This document shows, one piece after another, positions 17,165 through 27,478 of a DNA stretch of 36,355 bases (the first letter of the stretch is position 1; each line of letters opens with the position of its first letter). Location: assembly GCA_946407765.1 (NCBI GenBank), contig CAMJPD010000008.1:1-36355 (forward strand). The letters run 5' to 3'. A program made the translations under genes and the position numbers. A model generated the notes under the pieces. That model was not told the origin of the DNA and searched no databases. It saw nothing but the letters and a program-made list of their open reading frames with translations. This DNA comes from an uncultured Lachnospiraceae bacterium (lineage in GTDB: Bacteria > Bacillota > Clostridia > Lachnospirales > Lachnospiraceae).

Positions 17165-18217
17165 ATGAAACTAGGATATAGATTATGCAATTTAATAACG
17201 ATTCTATTAGTGATCCTTGGATTATCATTTTTTGCTGCGTTCACAATATATTATGATCCTATGTTTCATTATCATGCACCATTTGAGGGCCAGAGTTATG
17301 CGCTAGATGTTAATGATGAAAGGTATGTATCTACAGGAATTGCAAGACATTTTGATTATGATTCTATAATTTGTGGTTCATCAGTTAATGAAAATTTTAG
17401 CACGTCTCAGTTTGATAAATTATTTAATGCTAAAAGTGTAAAACTTCCATTATCAGGTGGATATATGAAAGAGGTTGCTAAGATTCTTGATGCAGGATTT
17501 GAGACACATAAAAATATAAAATATGTCTTAAGGAGTTTAGATACATTTTTCTTACTTGATGTGAAGACTGAGGAAAATCCTAATGCAATAGATAATGCCT
17601 ACTTAACTAATAAGAATATATTAGATGATGTATATTATTTATTTAATTTTGATACATTTATAGGAAAGACATTACGCAACAGATCTCTTACCAAAAATAA
17701 AATTAAACCAACTACTTTTGACGAGTATGCTAACTGGAGTAATGATGCAGAATACGGGAAATTTGAATATGATCCAGAAAAATTAAATACTGTTCCTACT
17801 CAGATTGATCTTTTTGATTATGAAGTAGAAAGAATTAAGAAGAATATAGAAAATAATATACTTAGAATAGTTAGGGAACATAGAGATACACAGTTTCTAC
17901 TTTATTTTGTTCCATATTCTTCAGTTTATTACTTGAGTATGAGAGAGACATATTCTCTGAAAAGATTTTTTGATTGTGAAAGGCTTGCATATGAGATGCT
18001 AGTTAATGAGCCTAATGTTAAAATTTATGGATTTTCACTTGATATTAATACAGCATGTAATTTACAAAATTATAAAGATCCAGCTCATTATGGAGAGTGG
18101 ATTAATAAAAGGATCCTAGATGATATAAGTCAAGATAGAAATATATTGAACAATTTCAATGTAGAAGCTTATTTTACTGCTCTATATAATTTTTATATGG
18201 GTTACAAAATAGATTAA
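17165..18217 (+). CDS. Membrane-anchored SGNH-like acyltransferase partner of MBOAT
   Basis: 350 residues. One N-terminal membrane helix (about 7-29) anchors an extracytoplasmic domain. I see the elements of an SGNH active site: G71-S72-S73 in IICGSSVNENF, with S73 in the nucleophile position, and D305-P-A-H308 near the C-terminus, the D-x-x-H of block V. This places it with the AlgJ/AlgX/DltD-like proteins that receive acetyl from an MBOAT channel and pass it to a polymer. Overall similarity to named families is low, so this is inferred from motifs plus gene order. It starts 2 bases after the MBOAT stop and its own stop overlaps the truA start (TAATG), showing tight translational coupling. 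Confidence 0.72.
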   Translation: MKLGYRLCNLITILLVILGLSFFAAFTIYYDPMFHYHAPFEGQSYALDVNDERYVSTGIARHFDYDSIICGSSVNENFSTSQFDKLFNAKSVKLPLSGGYMKEVAKILDAGFETHKNIKYVLRSLDTFFLLDVKTEENPNAIDNAYLTNKNILDDVYYLFNFDTFIGKTLRNRSLTKNKIKPTTFDEYANWSNDAEYGKFEYDPEKLNTVPTQIDLFDYEVERIKKNIENNILRIVREHRDTQFLLYFVPYSSVYYLSMRETYSLKRFFDCERLAYEMLVNEPNVKIYGFSLDINTACNLQNYKDPAHYGEWINKRILDDISQDRNILNNFNVEAYFTALYNFYMGYKID

Positions 18218-19011
18218 TGAAAAGAGTGATGATTAAAATTTCATATGATGGGACCTGTTATAATGGTTGGCAATCTGGTGGTATAGGCACATGCATAGAA
18301 GATGTTATTAATAATCACCTTAAGGAAATAACTGGAGAGGATATAAAAATCATAGGGACAAGTAGGACAGACTCAGGAGTTCATGCAAGATCTAATATTG
18401 CTGTATTTGATACTAATTCTAGTATAGATCCTAATGTTTTTTATAAAGCATTAAATGCGATACTTCCAGAAGATATAAGGATATTAGAAAGTAAGGAAGT
18501 TAGCTTAGATTTCCATCCAAGAAGATGTAATACTAAAAAAATATATACATATAAAGTTTTAAACCAAAAAGTTCAAGATCCATTGTATAGGTTATATACA
18601 TATTTTGTATATCATGAGATTGACTTAGATAAGATGAAAAAGGCTGCCGAATTTTTGGTAGGTGAACATGATTTTGCAGGATTTATCAATCCAAAAAGCA
18701 ATATTATTCAGATAAGTAAGCAGAAGGCAGAAGATAATATAGAAGATGAAAATCCAAAACATACAACAATTAGAACTATATATAGCATAGATATTACCAA
18801 AGATAACAATAATATAATAACATTTAAATTTTGTGGCAATGGATTTTTATATCATCAGATAAGAATTATGGTGGGCAGTCTCTTAAGAGTAGGAATGAAT
18901 ATGTGGGAAGTAGAAAAAATAAAAGAAATACTTGATAGAAGAGATAGAAAAGATGCTGGCCCTACAGCACCAGCTTGCGGCCTATGTCTTGAAGAAATAA
19001 TAATAGAATAA
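18217..19011 (+). CDS. truA: tRNA pseudouridine(38-40) synthase TruA
   Basis: 264-residue enzyme that isomerises uridines 38-40 in the anticodon stem-loop of many tRNAs. The catalytic Asp is D52 in SRTDSGVHA; the family also shows ISYDGTCYNGWQ (8-19), FHPRRCNTKKIYTYKV (about 92-107) and FLYHQIRIMVGSLLRVG near the C-terminus. Length is typical. The ATG overlaps the stop of the SGNH gene by one base, so it is embedded in the MBOAT operon rather than ahead of rplM-rpsI as in most Firmicutes. The rplM-rpsI pair lies about 12 kb further on in this window. Confidence 0.96.
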   Translation: MKRVMIKISYDGTCYNGWQSGGIGTCIEDVINNHLKEITGEDIKIIGTSRTDSGVHARSNIAVFDTNSSIDPNVFYKALNAILPEDIRILESKEVSLDFHPRRCNTKKIYTYKVLNQKVQDPLYRLYTYFVYHEIDLDKMKKAAEFLVGEHDFAGFINPKSNIIQISKQKAEDNIEDENPKHTTIRTIYSIDITKDNNNIITFKFCGNGFLYHQIRIMVGSLLRVGMNMWEVEKIKEILDRRDRKDAGPTAPACGLCLEEIIIE

Positions 19012-19015
19012 ATAA

Positions 19016-20296
<1,281 letters not shown>

Positions 20297-20309
20297 TAAG
20301 AGGTGAATT

Positions 20310-20747
20310 ATGACAATAGAACAATTACGTAACGATATGATAACAGCAATGAAGAATAAGGATAAAACTACTAAGGATGGAGTATCTTCATTGATAGATG
20401 CTATTAAGAAAGTTGCTATAGATGAAGGACATAGAAATGATATAGGTGAAGATCTAATTAACAAAGTAGTTTTGAAAGAAATTAAATCAGTAGAAGAGCA
20501 GATTGCTTCTTGCCCAGCAGATAGAACAGATTTAATAGAAGAATATAATGCCAGACTTAATGTAATAAAAAAGTATGCACCAAAACTTCTTTCAGAAGAT
20601 GAAATAAAAGCAATAATTCAGAAAGAATGTGCAAGTGTCCTTCCAGACAAGAACAAGGGACAGATTATGAAAATTCTTATGCCACTTGTTAAGGGTAAGG
20701 CTGACGGCAAGTTAGTCAATAGTATAGTAGAGGAACTTTGCAAGTAA
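20310..20747 (+). CDS. GatB/YqeY domain protein
   Basis: 145-residue YqeY-like protein, alpha-helical, related to the tail domain of GatB, the tRNA-dependent amidotransferase subunit. Signatures are LRNDMITAMKNKDK near the start, LIEEYNARLNVIKKYAPKLLS (about 72-92) and the C-terminal GQIMKILMPLVKGKADGKLVN. Its role is unknown, though tRNA binding is suggested by the GatB link. A good GAGGTGA ribosome-binding site precedes it. In Bacillus and Clostridium it commonly follows rpsU; here it sits behind tgt. Its last codons overlap the next gene. Confidence 0.93.
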   Translation: MTIEQLRNDMITAMKNKDKTTKDGVSSLIDAIKKVAIDEGHRNDIGEDLINKVVLKEIKSVEEQIASCPADRTDLIEEYNARLNVIKKYAPKLLSEDEIKAIIQKECASVLPDKNKGQIMKILMPLVKGKADGKLVNSIVEELCK

Positions 20748-22288
20748 ATAATAAAAATATAATAGTTTTCCTTGTAAGTCTTTTATTTAGTATATTTATT
20801 TTATTTTATATAAATTTATCAACAGTTGATGTTGCTTACTCAGATTATATAAGATTAATTAATTCTTATTTACCTAATGTATCAGATGTAAAAAACTTAC
20901 TTAGGGCAGATATTTTGACATGTATACCGATTACTTTTCTTTCTAGGTTTATCAATGTCAATTTGTTTTCTTATTCTATAACATTTGATAGGACACTTGG
21001 AGTCTATGGATTATTCTTAATTAATGTTTTCACTTGCATATATATGTTCAAAACAAAACAAGGTGATAAGGATGATTTGCCATTAAAATTATTCTTCTTG
21101 CTTGTTGTATCAGTAATAGTTTTCTCATTATCTAATTGGGAGATGATGCTCAATGGTTCAGGCTATGCACATTTTATAGCAATTGCATTATATATATATT
21201 CATTCATAAAATTAGATGAGATATATAAAATATTTTGCATGGATGATTTTGAATTATCTAAGAAGTCATCACTTAAGAGTAATATCTTTAAGTTTACGCT
21301 TGCATATACAATAAGCAGTCTTCTTTTTGCAGGACCTTATGGGATGATTCCATTTGTGTGCGTAATATTATTCTTGCTTGCTATAAAGTTTTTTGCAACT
21401 ATGAAACATATAGATGGTGTAAAGTCTGCAGTTAGTGATGAGAAGAAACAATCAAAATTAGTTCTTGCAAACTGGTTAGTTGATAAGACTTTAATATATA
21501 TAGCAATAATGCCTTTTGTATGCTTTATGTTATATGTTATATCTAACCATTTTGCAGTATATGAATACTCAGGTGCCAAGAGTGTTTCTTTTTTTTCTAT
21601 ACTACCTTCTGCGTTTACAGTTAAATTTATTTTAAAATCATTTGCGAGCTTTTTATTTGGAATAGAATCATTTGCTCTTATCAATATTTCCGAGTTTCTC
21701 AATAAGAAAATTATTTATATGATAGGAGCTTTTGTTATACTACTTTACATATATAGTTTTTATCTTAATATCAGATTTAAAATATATAAAAAGACTTTGC
21801 TTCCTATACTCTTTATGATATGGTCGCTAGGTAATGTTGGCATAGTATTTTTATCAAGATATATTTTCCTAAATCCTGACTATGGTGCATCAAGCAGATA
21901 TTATCTTCAGTATATGATAGGTGTCCTTGGCTTTGTACTTAGCTTTTATGAATATTTTGTTATTACCAATGACGATATTAAGATAAGTACTAATCTTAGA
22001 AAGATTTTTATATCTATCGTGATCGCCATAATACTTTTCCTCAATATAGTAGGCATGAGATATGAGCTTATAAAATCAAAATACAGAAAAGAAAATTATG
22101 TAAAAATGTATGAAGCTGCTCTAGATATAGATAATTATACTGATGAAGACTTAGTCAAGATATTTGAGTATAGGAAGGGCGCCGAATATATAAGAAATGC
22201 ATTTGATATACTTAGAGAAAATAAGCTCAATGTGTATAAAGATTTATATACTAAAAATTTATATGATATAATAGAAGAAAGTAATTAA
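20738..22288 (+). CDS. Polytopic membrane protein of unknown function
   Basis: 516 residues with about ten strongly hydrophobic segments (for example near 10-28, 85-103, 116-135, 145-160, 190-225, 255-275, 325-345, 355-375, 390-410 and 425-445). I do not recognise the family. The layout, with polar loops after the first segment and many aromatic residues, is like GT-C type glycosyltransferases or polysaccharide polymerases, and the next gene makes a CDP-glucose precursor, so a surface-glycan role is a reasonable guess only. The start is a TTG at 20738, preceded by AGAGGA and overlapping the yqeY stop by 10 bases; there is no ATG for the first 100 codons, so TTG is the best available start. 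Confidence 0.75.
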   Translation: MQVNNKNIIVFLVSLLFSIFILFYINLSTVDVAYSDYIRLINSYLPNVSDVKNLLRADILTCIPITFLSRFINVNLFSYSITFDRTLGVYGLFLINVFTCIYMFKTKQGDKDDLPLKLFFLLVVSVIVFSLSNWEMMLNGSGYAHFIAIALYIYSFIKLDEIYKIFCMDDFELSKKSSLKSNIFKFTLAYTISSLLFAGPYGMIPFVCVILFLLAIKFFATMKHIDGVKSAVSDEKKQSKLVLANWLVDKTLIYIAIMPFVCFMLYVISNHFAVYEYSGAKSVSFFSILPSAFTVKFILKSFASFLFGIESFALINISEFLNKKIIYMIGAFVILLYIYSFYLNIRFKIYKKTLLPILFMIWSLGNVGIVFLSRYIFLNPDYGASSRYYLQYMIGVLGFVLSFYEYFVITNDDIKISTNLRKIFISIVIAIILFLNIVGMRYELIKSKYRKENYVKMYEAALDIDNYTDEDLVKIFEYRKGAEYIRNAFDILRENKLNVYKDLYTKNLYDIIEESN

Positions 22289-22300
22289 GTTGGAGTTAGT

Positions 22301-23074
22301 ATGAAGGTAGTAATTTTAGCAGGCGGACTTGGAACAAGAATAAGTGAAGAATCACATCTTAAACCAAAGCCAATGATAGAAATTGGTGGTATGCCAATTT
22401 TGTGGCATATAATGAAATACTATAGTTCATTTGGTTATAATGAATTTATAATTTGTCTTGGTTATAAGCAATATATGGTTAAGGAATTTTTTGTTGACTA
22501 TCTTCTTCACACATCTGACTTTACAATTAATACTCAGACTGGAAATATGGACATACATAATAAAACCACAGAAGATTGGAAAGTTACACTTGTTGATACA
22601 GGACTTGAAACAATGACAGGTGGAAGACTTAAGAGAATAAAAGATTATATTGATGGCGATACATTTATGCTTACATATGGTGATGGTGTTGCCAATGTTG
22701 ATTTGAATAAATTAGTAAGTTTTCACAACGATCATAAGAAGTTACTTACAATTACAACTGTAAGTATTTCTAATCAAAAAGGCGTGCTCAATGTTAATGC
22801 AGATGGAATTATTGATTCATTCAGAGAAAAGCAAAAGGATGATGAAGCACTAATCAATGGTGGTTTCATGATATGCAATAAGAAAGTGCTTGATTATATA
22901 GATGGTGATGATACAAGTTTTGAAAAGGAACCTATAAATAAACTTGTAAGCGAAAAGCAAGTAGCAGCATATAACCATACAGGCTTCTGGCAATGTATGG
23001 ATACTCAAAGAGAGATGAAGTACCTATGTGAGCTTTGGGATGAGGGAAGAGCTCCATGGAAGGTTTGGAAATAA
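22301..23074 (+). CDS. rfbF: Glucose-1-phosphate cytidylyltransferase
   Basis: 257-residue nucleotidyltransferase making CDP-glucose from CTP and glucose-1-phosphate, the first step towards CDP-linked 3,6-dideoxyhexoses and other CDP-sugars. It has the pyrophosphorylase loop GGLGTR (8-13), K-P-K-P-M with catalytic Lys near 23, and RfbF-specific segments LLHTSDFTINTQTGNMDIH, TLVDTGLETMTGGRLKRIK and AYNHTGFWQCMDTQREMKYL. Length equals the family's. The usual partners (CDP-glucose 4,6-dehydratase and others) are not in the window, so the CDP-glucose may feed a pathway encoded elsewhere or direct glucosylation by the upstream membrane protein. A TTGGAG ribosome-binding site precedes the ATG. Confidence 0.95.
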   Translation: MKVVILAGGLGTRISEESHLKPKPMIEIGGMPILWHIMKYYSSFGYNEFIICLGYKQYMVKEFFVDYLLHTSDFTINTQTGNMDIHNKTTEDWKVTLVDTGLETMTGGRLKRIKDYIDGDTFMLTYGDGVANVDLNKLVSFHNDHKKLLTITTVSISNQKGVLNVNADGIIDSFREKQKDDEALINGGFMICNKKVLDYIDGDDTSFEKEPINKLVSEKQVAAYNHTGFWQCMDTQREMKYLCELWDEGRAPWKVWK

Positions 23075-23127
23075 TCTAAGTCTATCTATTATAATATATA
23101 TTTGCCAAGGTAGTTTTATTTTAATAC

Positions 23128-23156
23128 TTGATATATCTTAAGTGTTTTGTTAAAAT
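23128..23156 (+). promoter_or_regulatory. Sigma-A promoter of secDF
   Basis: TTGATA (23128-23133), 17-base spacer, TAAAAT (23151-23156), with secDF ATG at 23193 and a GGAG ribosome-binding site in between. Spacing is ideal. Confidence 0.75.
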
Positions 23157-23192
23157 ATTAAGGTTATTTGATTATCTTTTAGGAGAATTAAC

Positions 23193-25667
23193 ATGAAACA
23201 TGTAGCCAGAGGTTTTTTTAGATTAGTTGTAGCTCTTTTGCTTGTAGCAGGTGCTCTTTATATTGGAAGAGAAGCTGCTCCAGGAATCAAGCTTGGACTT
23301 GATCTTGCAGGAGGTGTTTCAATTACTTATAAGGCAGTAAGTGATAACCCAAACCAAGAGCAGATGAGCGATACTATATATAAACTTCAACTTAAGTCAC
23401 AAGATTATTCTACAGAAGCAGAAGTTTACCAAGAAGGAAATGATAGAATTAATATCGATATACCTGGTGTATCTGATGCTACTAAAATCTTAACTGATCT
23501 TGGTGAACCAGGTAGCCTTAACTTTGTAGAAGGTGAACTTTCATTCCCAGTTGCAACAAGATCTTATATATTAAGAGATAGAGTATCAACTATATCTGTA
23601 GCGACTAATGTTAAAAGAGAAATTTTAAGAAACGGTGTAAGTGCAGAAGACTTTGAAGCATTTGAAAAGAATGAAGAGCTTCCTGTAGGAACATTATGGA
23701 CAGGTTCACATCATCTTGGTGACGACGGAGTTTACTATTCTGGAGAGTCAGATGATCCAGAAAATAGTTTTCCACTTCAAGAAATTGTTCAATATGATTA
23801 CACAGCTAAGCCATCTTATGAACCAAGCCAAGTTGTTGTAACAGGTGATGATATATCTAGTGCTGAGGGTGGAATAGTTCAAGACTCTTATGGACAGACA
23901 GGTTATGTTGTTTCATTAGTATTTAATGAATCTGGTGCATCAAAGTTTTCAGATGCAACAGTTAGAAATTTAAATAGAGTTATTTACATATTATTTAATG
24001 GTGATATAGTTTCTGCTCCTACAGTTCAGGCACAAATCACAGATGGAAGAGCACAAATTACAGGTATGTCTTCTCTAGAAGAAGCCAATAGACTTGCATC
24101 AACAATAAGAATTGGTGCACTACCTGTTCAACTTGAAGAATTAAGATCTAACGTAGTAGGTGCAAAACTTGGTACAGAAGCAATACAGACATCACTTAAA
24201 GCTGGTGTTATAGGACTTGGAATTGTTATACTCTTTATGCTAATAGTTTATTTAATTCCTGGACTTGCAGCGAGCCTTGCTCTTGCAATGTATACTGGAC
24301 TTATGCTCTTCCTTGTTCAAAGTTTCGAGATGACTCTTACACTTCCAGGTATTGCAGGTATACTTCTTTCTATTGGTATGGCAGTTGACGCCAATGTAAT
24401 TATATTCACACGTATTAAGGAAGAAATTGGTAATGGCCATAGTACTCAGGTTGCAATTAAGGAAGGTTATAATAAAGCACTTTCTGCAATCTTAGATGGT
24501 AATATTACAACACTTATCGCTGCACTTGTTCTTTTCCTTAAGGGTTCAGGAACAGTAAAAGGATTTGCAACTACACTTGCTCTTGGTATCGTTCTATCTC
24601 TTGTAACATCTTTATTTGTAACAAGATTCATAATGAACGCTTTCTACGATCTTGGTCTTAGAAGTGAAAAACTCTACGGTAAGAAAGTAGATAATAAGAT
24701 ATTCCCATTCATTAATATTAGAAAAGTTACATACTCAATTTCTATTATTACTATATTAGTAGGGCTTGTATTTATAGGTATGCATACAGCAAAGGGTGAT
24801 GGTCCATTCAACTATGGTCTTGACTTTAAGGGTGGTTCATCTACAACAGTTACATTCAATGAAAATTTATCTCTTGATGATATAGATAGGAGAGTAGTTC
24901 CTATATTTGAAGATGTTACAAAATCAAGGGACACTCAGACACAGAAAGTTTCTGGATCTAATGAAGTTATTATCAAGACTAGAACACTTACTATAGAAGA
25001 AAGAGATCAAATTTATGAAAAGCTTGCATCACCTGAAGCAGAAGGCGGCTTTGAAGTAGATCAGACACTTATTACTACAGAAAATATTTCTGGTGCTGTA
25101 AGTGATCAGATGAAGAGTGATGCACTTACTGCAGTAATTTTTGCAACTATACTTATGCTTCTCTACATCTGGATAAGATTTAAAGATATAAGATTTGCAG
25201 GTTCTGCTGTTACAGCACTTGTTCACGATTGCCTTGTTACTATAGGTTTCTATGGTGTAGTACGTGAAACTGTAGACTCAACATTTATTGCTTGTATGCT
25301 TACTCTTGTTGGTTATTCTATCAACGCCACAATCATTATATTTGATAGAATAAGAGAAAACTTGAATAAATATGGAACTTCTGATCTTGCAGAAGTAGTT
25401 AATAGATCAATTACTGAAACATTTACTCGTTCTATCAATACAACAATTACAACACTTATCATGGTAATAGTTCTTTACATAATAGGTGTTAGCTCAATTA
25501 AGACATTTGCACTTCCACTTATGGTTGGTATCATTGCTGGTGCATGGAGCTCTATCCTTATAACAGGTTCTCTATGGTACGATATGAAGCGAGTGCAGAA
25601 ATTAAAACTTGAAAATTCTAGGAAGAACGAAATCAAGAGTAGAATGGGCAAGAAGAAGAATAAATAA
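23193..25667 (+). CDS. secDF: SecDF fused protein-export membrane protein
   Basis: 824-residue RND-type membrane protein that uses proton-motive force to help the Sec translocon complete secretion. It joins SecD (about 1-490) and SecF (about 500-824) in one chain, as in many Firmicutes. SecD hallmark LGLDLAGG is at 34-41 and the SecF equivalent YGLDFKGG near 541. Each half has one N-terminal helix, a large extracytoplasmic domain and a five-helix block; GIAGILLSIGMAVDANVIIFTRIKEE and LVGYSINATIIIFDRIREN mark the conserved fourth-helix regions. A lysine-rich tail ends it. tgt lies upstream, as is usual, but yajC, which normally stands between them, is missing from the interval. It has its own promoter and a terminator. 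Confidence 0.97.
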   Translation: MKHVARGFFRLVVALLLVAGALYIGREAAPGIKLGLDLAGGVSITYKAVSDNPNQEQMSDTIYKLQLKSQDYSTEAEVYQEGNDRINIDIPGVSDATKILTDLGEPGSLNFVEGELSFPVATRSYILRDRVSTISVATNVKREILRNGVSAEDFEAFEKNEELPVGTLWTGSHHLGDDGVYYSGESDDPENSFPLQEIVQYDYTAKPSYEPSQVVVTGDDISSAEGGIVQDSYGQTGYVVSLVFNESGASKFSDATVRNLNRVIYILFNGDIVSAPTVQAQITDGRAQITGMSSLEEANRLASTIRIGALPVQLEELRSNVVGAKLGTEAIQTSLKAGVIGLGIVILFMLIVYLIPGLAASLALAMYTGLMLFLVQSFEMTLTLPGIAGILLSIGMAVDANVIIFTRIKEEIGNGHSTQVAIKEGYNKALSAILDGNITTLIAALVLFLKGSGTVKGFATTLALGIVLSLVTSLFVTRFIMNAFYDLGLRSEKLYGKKVDNKIFPFINIRKVTYSISIITILVGLVFIGMHTAKGDGPFNYGLDFKGGSSTTVTFNENLSLDDIDRRVVPIFEDVTKSRDTQTQKVSGSNEVIIKTRTLTIEERDQIYEKLASPEAEGGFEVDQTLITTENISGAVSDQMKSDALTAVIFATILMLLYIWIRFKDIRFAGSAVTALVHDCLVTIGFYGVVRETVDSTFIACMLTLVGYSINATIIIFDRIRENLNKYGTSDLAEVVNRSITETFTRSINTTITTLIMVIVLYIIGVSSIKTFALPLMVGIIAGAWSSILITGSLWYDMKRVQKLKLENSRKNEIKSRMGKKKNK

Positions 25668-25676
25668 ACATAATAA

Positions 25677-25706
25677 AATCACTTGTTTATAACAAGTGAT
25701 TTTTTT
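25677..25706 (+). terminator. Intrinsic terminator after secDF
   Basis: Perfect 11-bp stem AATCACTTGTT (25677-25687) and AACAAGTGATT (25691-25701), triloop TAT, followed by further T residues to 25706. Confidence 0.9.
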
Positions 25707-25720
25707 CATGAAGGAGGCTT

Positions 25721-26458
25721 ATGAAAAAATTATTCTTAACTCTTTCAGCTTTTTCATTTATTTATGGGATTATAATGCTATTTACCAATGTAACTAAATA
25801 TTTTTTTACTGTGTGGATGGCAGCTGCTATAGGATTTTTTGCAATATACTTTTTATATAAATTTAATATTATAGAAAAACTTCCAAAAAAGATCAGAAAG
25901 GCTCTTTTAATTCTTAGTTATGTTTTTATTATAATACTTTTTTTTGCCATATCACGCGTGGCGCTTGGGTTTAAAAATAATGATGAACAAAAACTAGATT
26001 ATCTTATGGTTCTTGGCTCACATGTAACAAAAGATGGCCCAGCTCTTGCAACAGCTTATAGACTTGATAGAGCATATGAATATTTAAAAAATAATGAAGA
26101 AACTAAATGTATAATCACAGGCGGTATGGGAAATAATGAACATGATACTGAAGCAAGGGTTATGGGTGACTATATTTTAAAAAAGGGGCTTAAAGAAGAT
26201 AGACTCATATTAGAAGAAGAAGCATCAACAACTTATGAAAACTTTTTATACTCTAGCAAGTACATGAATATAGAAAATGACAATATAGGAATAGTTACAA
26301 ATAACTTTCACATATATAGATCTATGCAAATAGCAAAAAAGCAAGGTTATAAAAATATTTATGGTATGCCAGCATATTCACTTCCTATAAATTTACTAAG
26401 CAACTGTCTTAGGGAATCATTTGCCATAATCATATATAAAATAACTGGCCGCATTTAA
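25721..26458 (+). CDS. YdcF/SanA-like DUF218 membrane protein
   Basis: 245 residues. Three hydrophobic segments fill the first 90 residues (about 3-22, 28-48, 64-86), then a soluble DUF218 (YdcF/SanA/ElyC-like) domain. Motifs seen are LDYLMVLGSHV (about 93-103), CIITGGMGNNEHDTEARVMGDYI (about 131-153), EEASTTYENF (166-175) and GIVTNNFHIYRSMQIAKKQG (about 187-206). Relatives are implicated in envelope integrity or undecaprenyl-linked wall metabolism, but the chemistry is not established, so I name no substrate. AAGGAGG lies just before the ATG. It stands after the secDF terminator and before a promoter for the next gene, so it may be monocistronic. Confidence 0.87.
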   Translation: MKKLFLTLSAFSFIYGIIMLFTNVTKYFFTVWMAAAIGFFAIYFLYKFNIIEKLPKKIRKALLILSYVFIIILFFAISRVALGFKNNDEQKLDYLMVLGSHVTKDGPALATAYRLDRAYEYLKNNEETKCIITGGMGNNEHDTEARVMGDYILKKGLKEDRLILEEEASTTYENFLYSSKYMNIENDNIGIVTNNFHIYRSMQIAKKQGYKNIYGMPAYSLPINLLSNCLRESFAIIIYKITGRI

Positions 26459-26504
26459 AAGTTTGTTTTACTTTCTCATATTTGATATAATTTTAGTTAG
26501 ATAC

Positions 26505-26513
26505 TGATATATT
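26505..26513 (+). promoter_or_regulatory. Extended -10 promoter of the nicotinamidase-like gene (leaderless)
   Basis: TGA followed by TATATT (26508-26513) and then 7 bases to the ATG at 26521. No Shine-Dalgarno precedes the ATG. TTGATA at 26482 would need a 20-base spacer, so the extended -10 probably carries recognition. Confidence 0.55.
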
Positions 26514-26520
26514 ATTATTT

Positions 26521-27063
26521 ATGAAGCTTTTAGTAGTAGTAGATATGCAAAAGGATTTTATAGATGGGTCGCTTGGTACTGATGAAGCAGTAGCTATAGT
26601 TGATAATGTAAATAATAAAATAAAAAATTTTGACGGAGTTGTGGTTTATACAAGGGATGCACATGATGATAATTATATGAATCACCAAGAAGGAAAAAAT
26701 CTTCCTGTAATCCATTGTAAAAAGGGAACTCCTGGATTTGAAATTCAGGTTGATACAAGTATAAAAAACAAACCATCAGATAAAAATATAAATTATTTTA
26801 AAGATTTTTATGACAAGGATGCATTTGCAAGTGTAGATCTTGCAAATGATATAAAAAATGCATTTGAGAAAGGTAAAATAGAAAGTGCAGAATTTATAGG
26901 ACTATGCACAGATATCTGTGTCCTTGCAAATGTTATAACAACAAAAGCATTTGCCCCAGAATTAAAAATCATAGTTGATAGCTCATGCTGCGCAGGTGTA
27001 ACAAAAGAAAAACACGCATCTGCCCTTGAAGCTATGAAGAGCTGCCAAGTAGAAGTTATCTAA
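26521..27063 (+). CDS. Isochorismatase-like cysteine hydrolase (nicotinamidase-type)
   Basis: 180-residue enzyme of the cysteine hydrolase superfamily. VVVDMQKDFIDGSL gives catalytic D8; the catalytic Cys is C133 in GLCTDICV; the triad lysine is K94 or K99 in YFKDFYDKDAF. D46/H48 and H55 in TRDAHDDNYMNH match the metal-binding Asp-His region of nicotinamidases, which turn nicotinamide into nicotinate for NAD salvage, so that is the favoured activity; other amidases of the superfamily remain possible. Its stop overlaps the start of the YjbR gene by one base. The upstream -10 box 7 bases from the ATG suggests a leaderless mRNA. Confidence 0.85.
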   Translation: MKLLVVVDMQKDFIDGSLGTDEAVAIVDNVNNKIKNFDGVVVYTRDAHDDNYMNHQEGKNLPVIHCKKGTPGFEIQVDTSIKNKPSDKNINYFKDFYDKDAFASVDLANDIKNAFEKGKIESAEFIGLCTDICVLANVITTKAFAPELKIIVDSSCCAGVTKEKHASALEAMKSCQVEVI

Positions 27064-27446
27064 TGACTGTAAAAGAGATAGAAAAGTACATAAAAGAAAA
27101 ACATAATGTGAAAGCTGAAAAGCTTTTTGAAGATGGTGAAATTTTTAGAAGAAAAGACACCAGAAAGTGGTTTGGCATAATAATGAATATATATTATAGC
27201 CAAGTATTTAAAGATTGCAGTCGTGATAGACTCATAGATGTGATGAATGTGAAACTACCACCAGACCTTGTAGCATCAACAAAAAATGTAAAAGGATTTG
27301 CTCCCGCCTACCACATGAACAAAAAGCACTGGGTAACAATCCTTATAAACAAGTTCCCAGCCTCTCGCATCAAGTCCCTCATCGACATCAGCTATGAAAT
27401 GACCGGCAAAAACAAAAAGCAAGTAATCTCCCAATTTACTATATAA
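27063..27446 (+). CDS. MmcQ/YjbR family protein
   Basis: 127-residue protein of the MmcQ/YjbR (CyaY-like fold) family, often annotated as DNA-binding, but without a defined function. The family pattern is seen in KLFEDGEIFRRKDTRKWFGIIM (about 20-41), VNVKLPPDL with the shift to KNVKGFAPAYHMNKKHWVTILI (about 75-96) and a C-terminal LIDISYEMTGKNK helix. It starts inside the previous stop (TAATG), so it is coupled to the nicotinamidase-like gene. Its last 50 codons use C-ending codons (CCC, GCC, CTC, ATC, GAC) far more than the rest of the window. Confidence 0.85.
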   Translation: MTVKEIEKYIKEKHNVKAEKLFEDGEIFRRKDTRKWFGIIMNIYYSQVFKDCSRDRLIDVMNVKLPPDLVASTKNVKGFAPAYHMNKKHWVTILINKFPASRIKSLIDISYEMTGKNKKQVISQFTI

Positions 27447-27478
27447 TCATTAATTCAAAAACACAATTAATCAATTAA

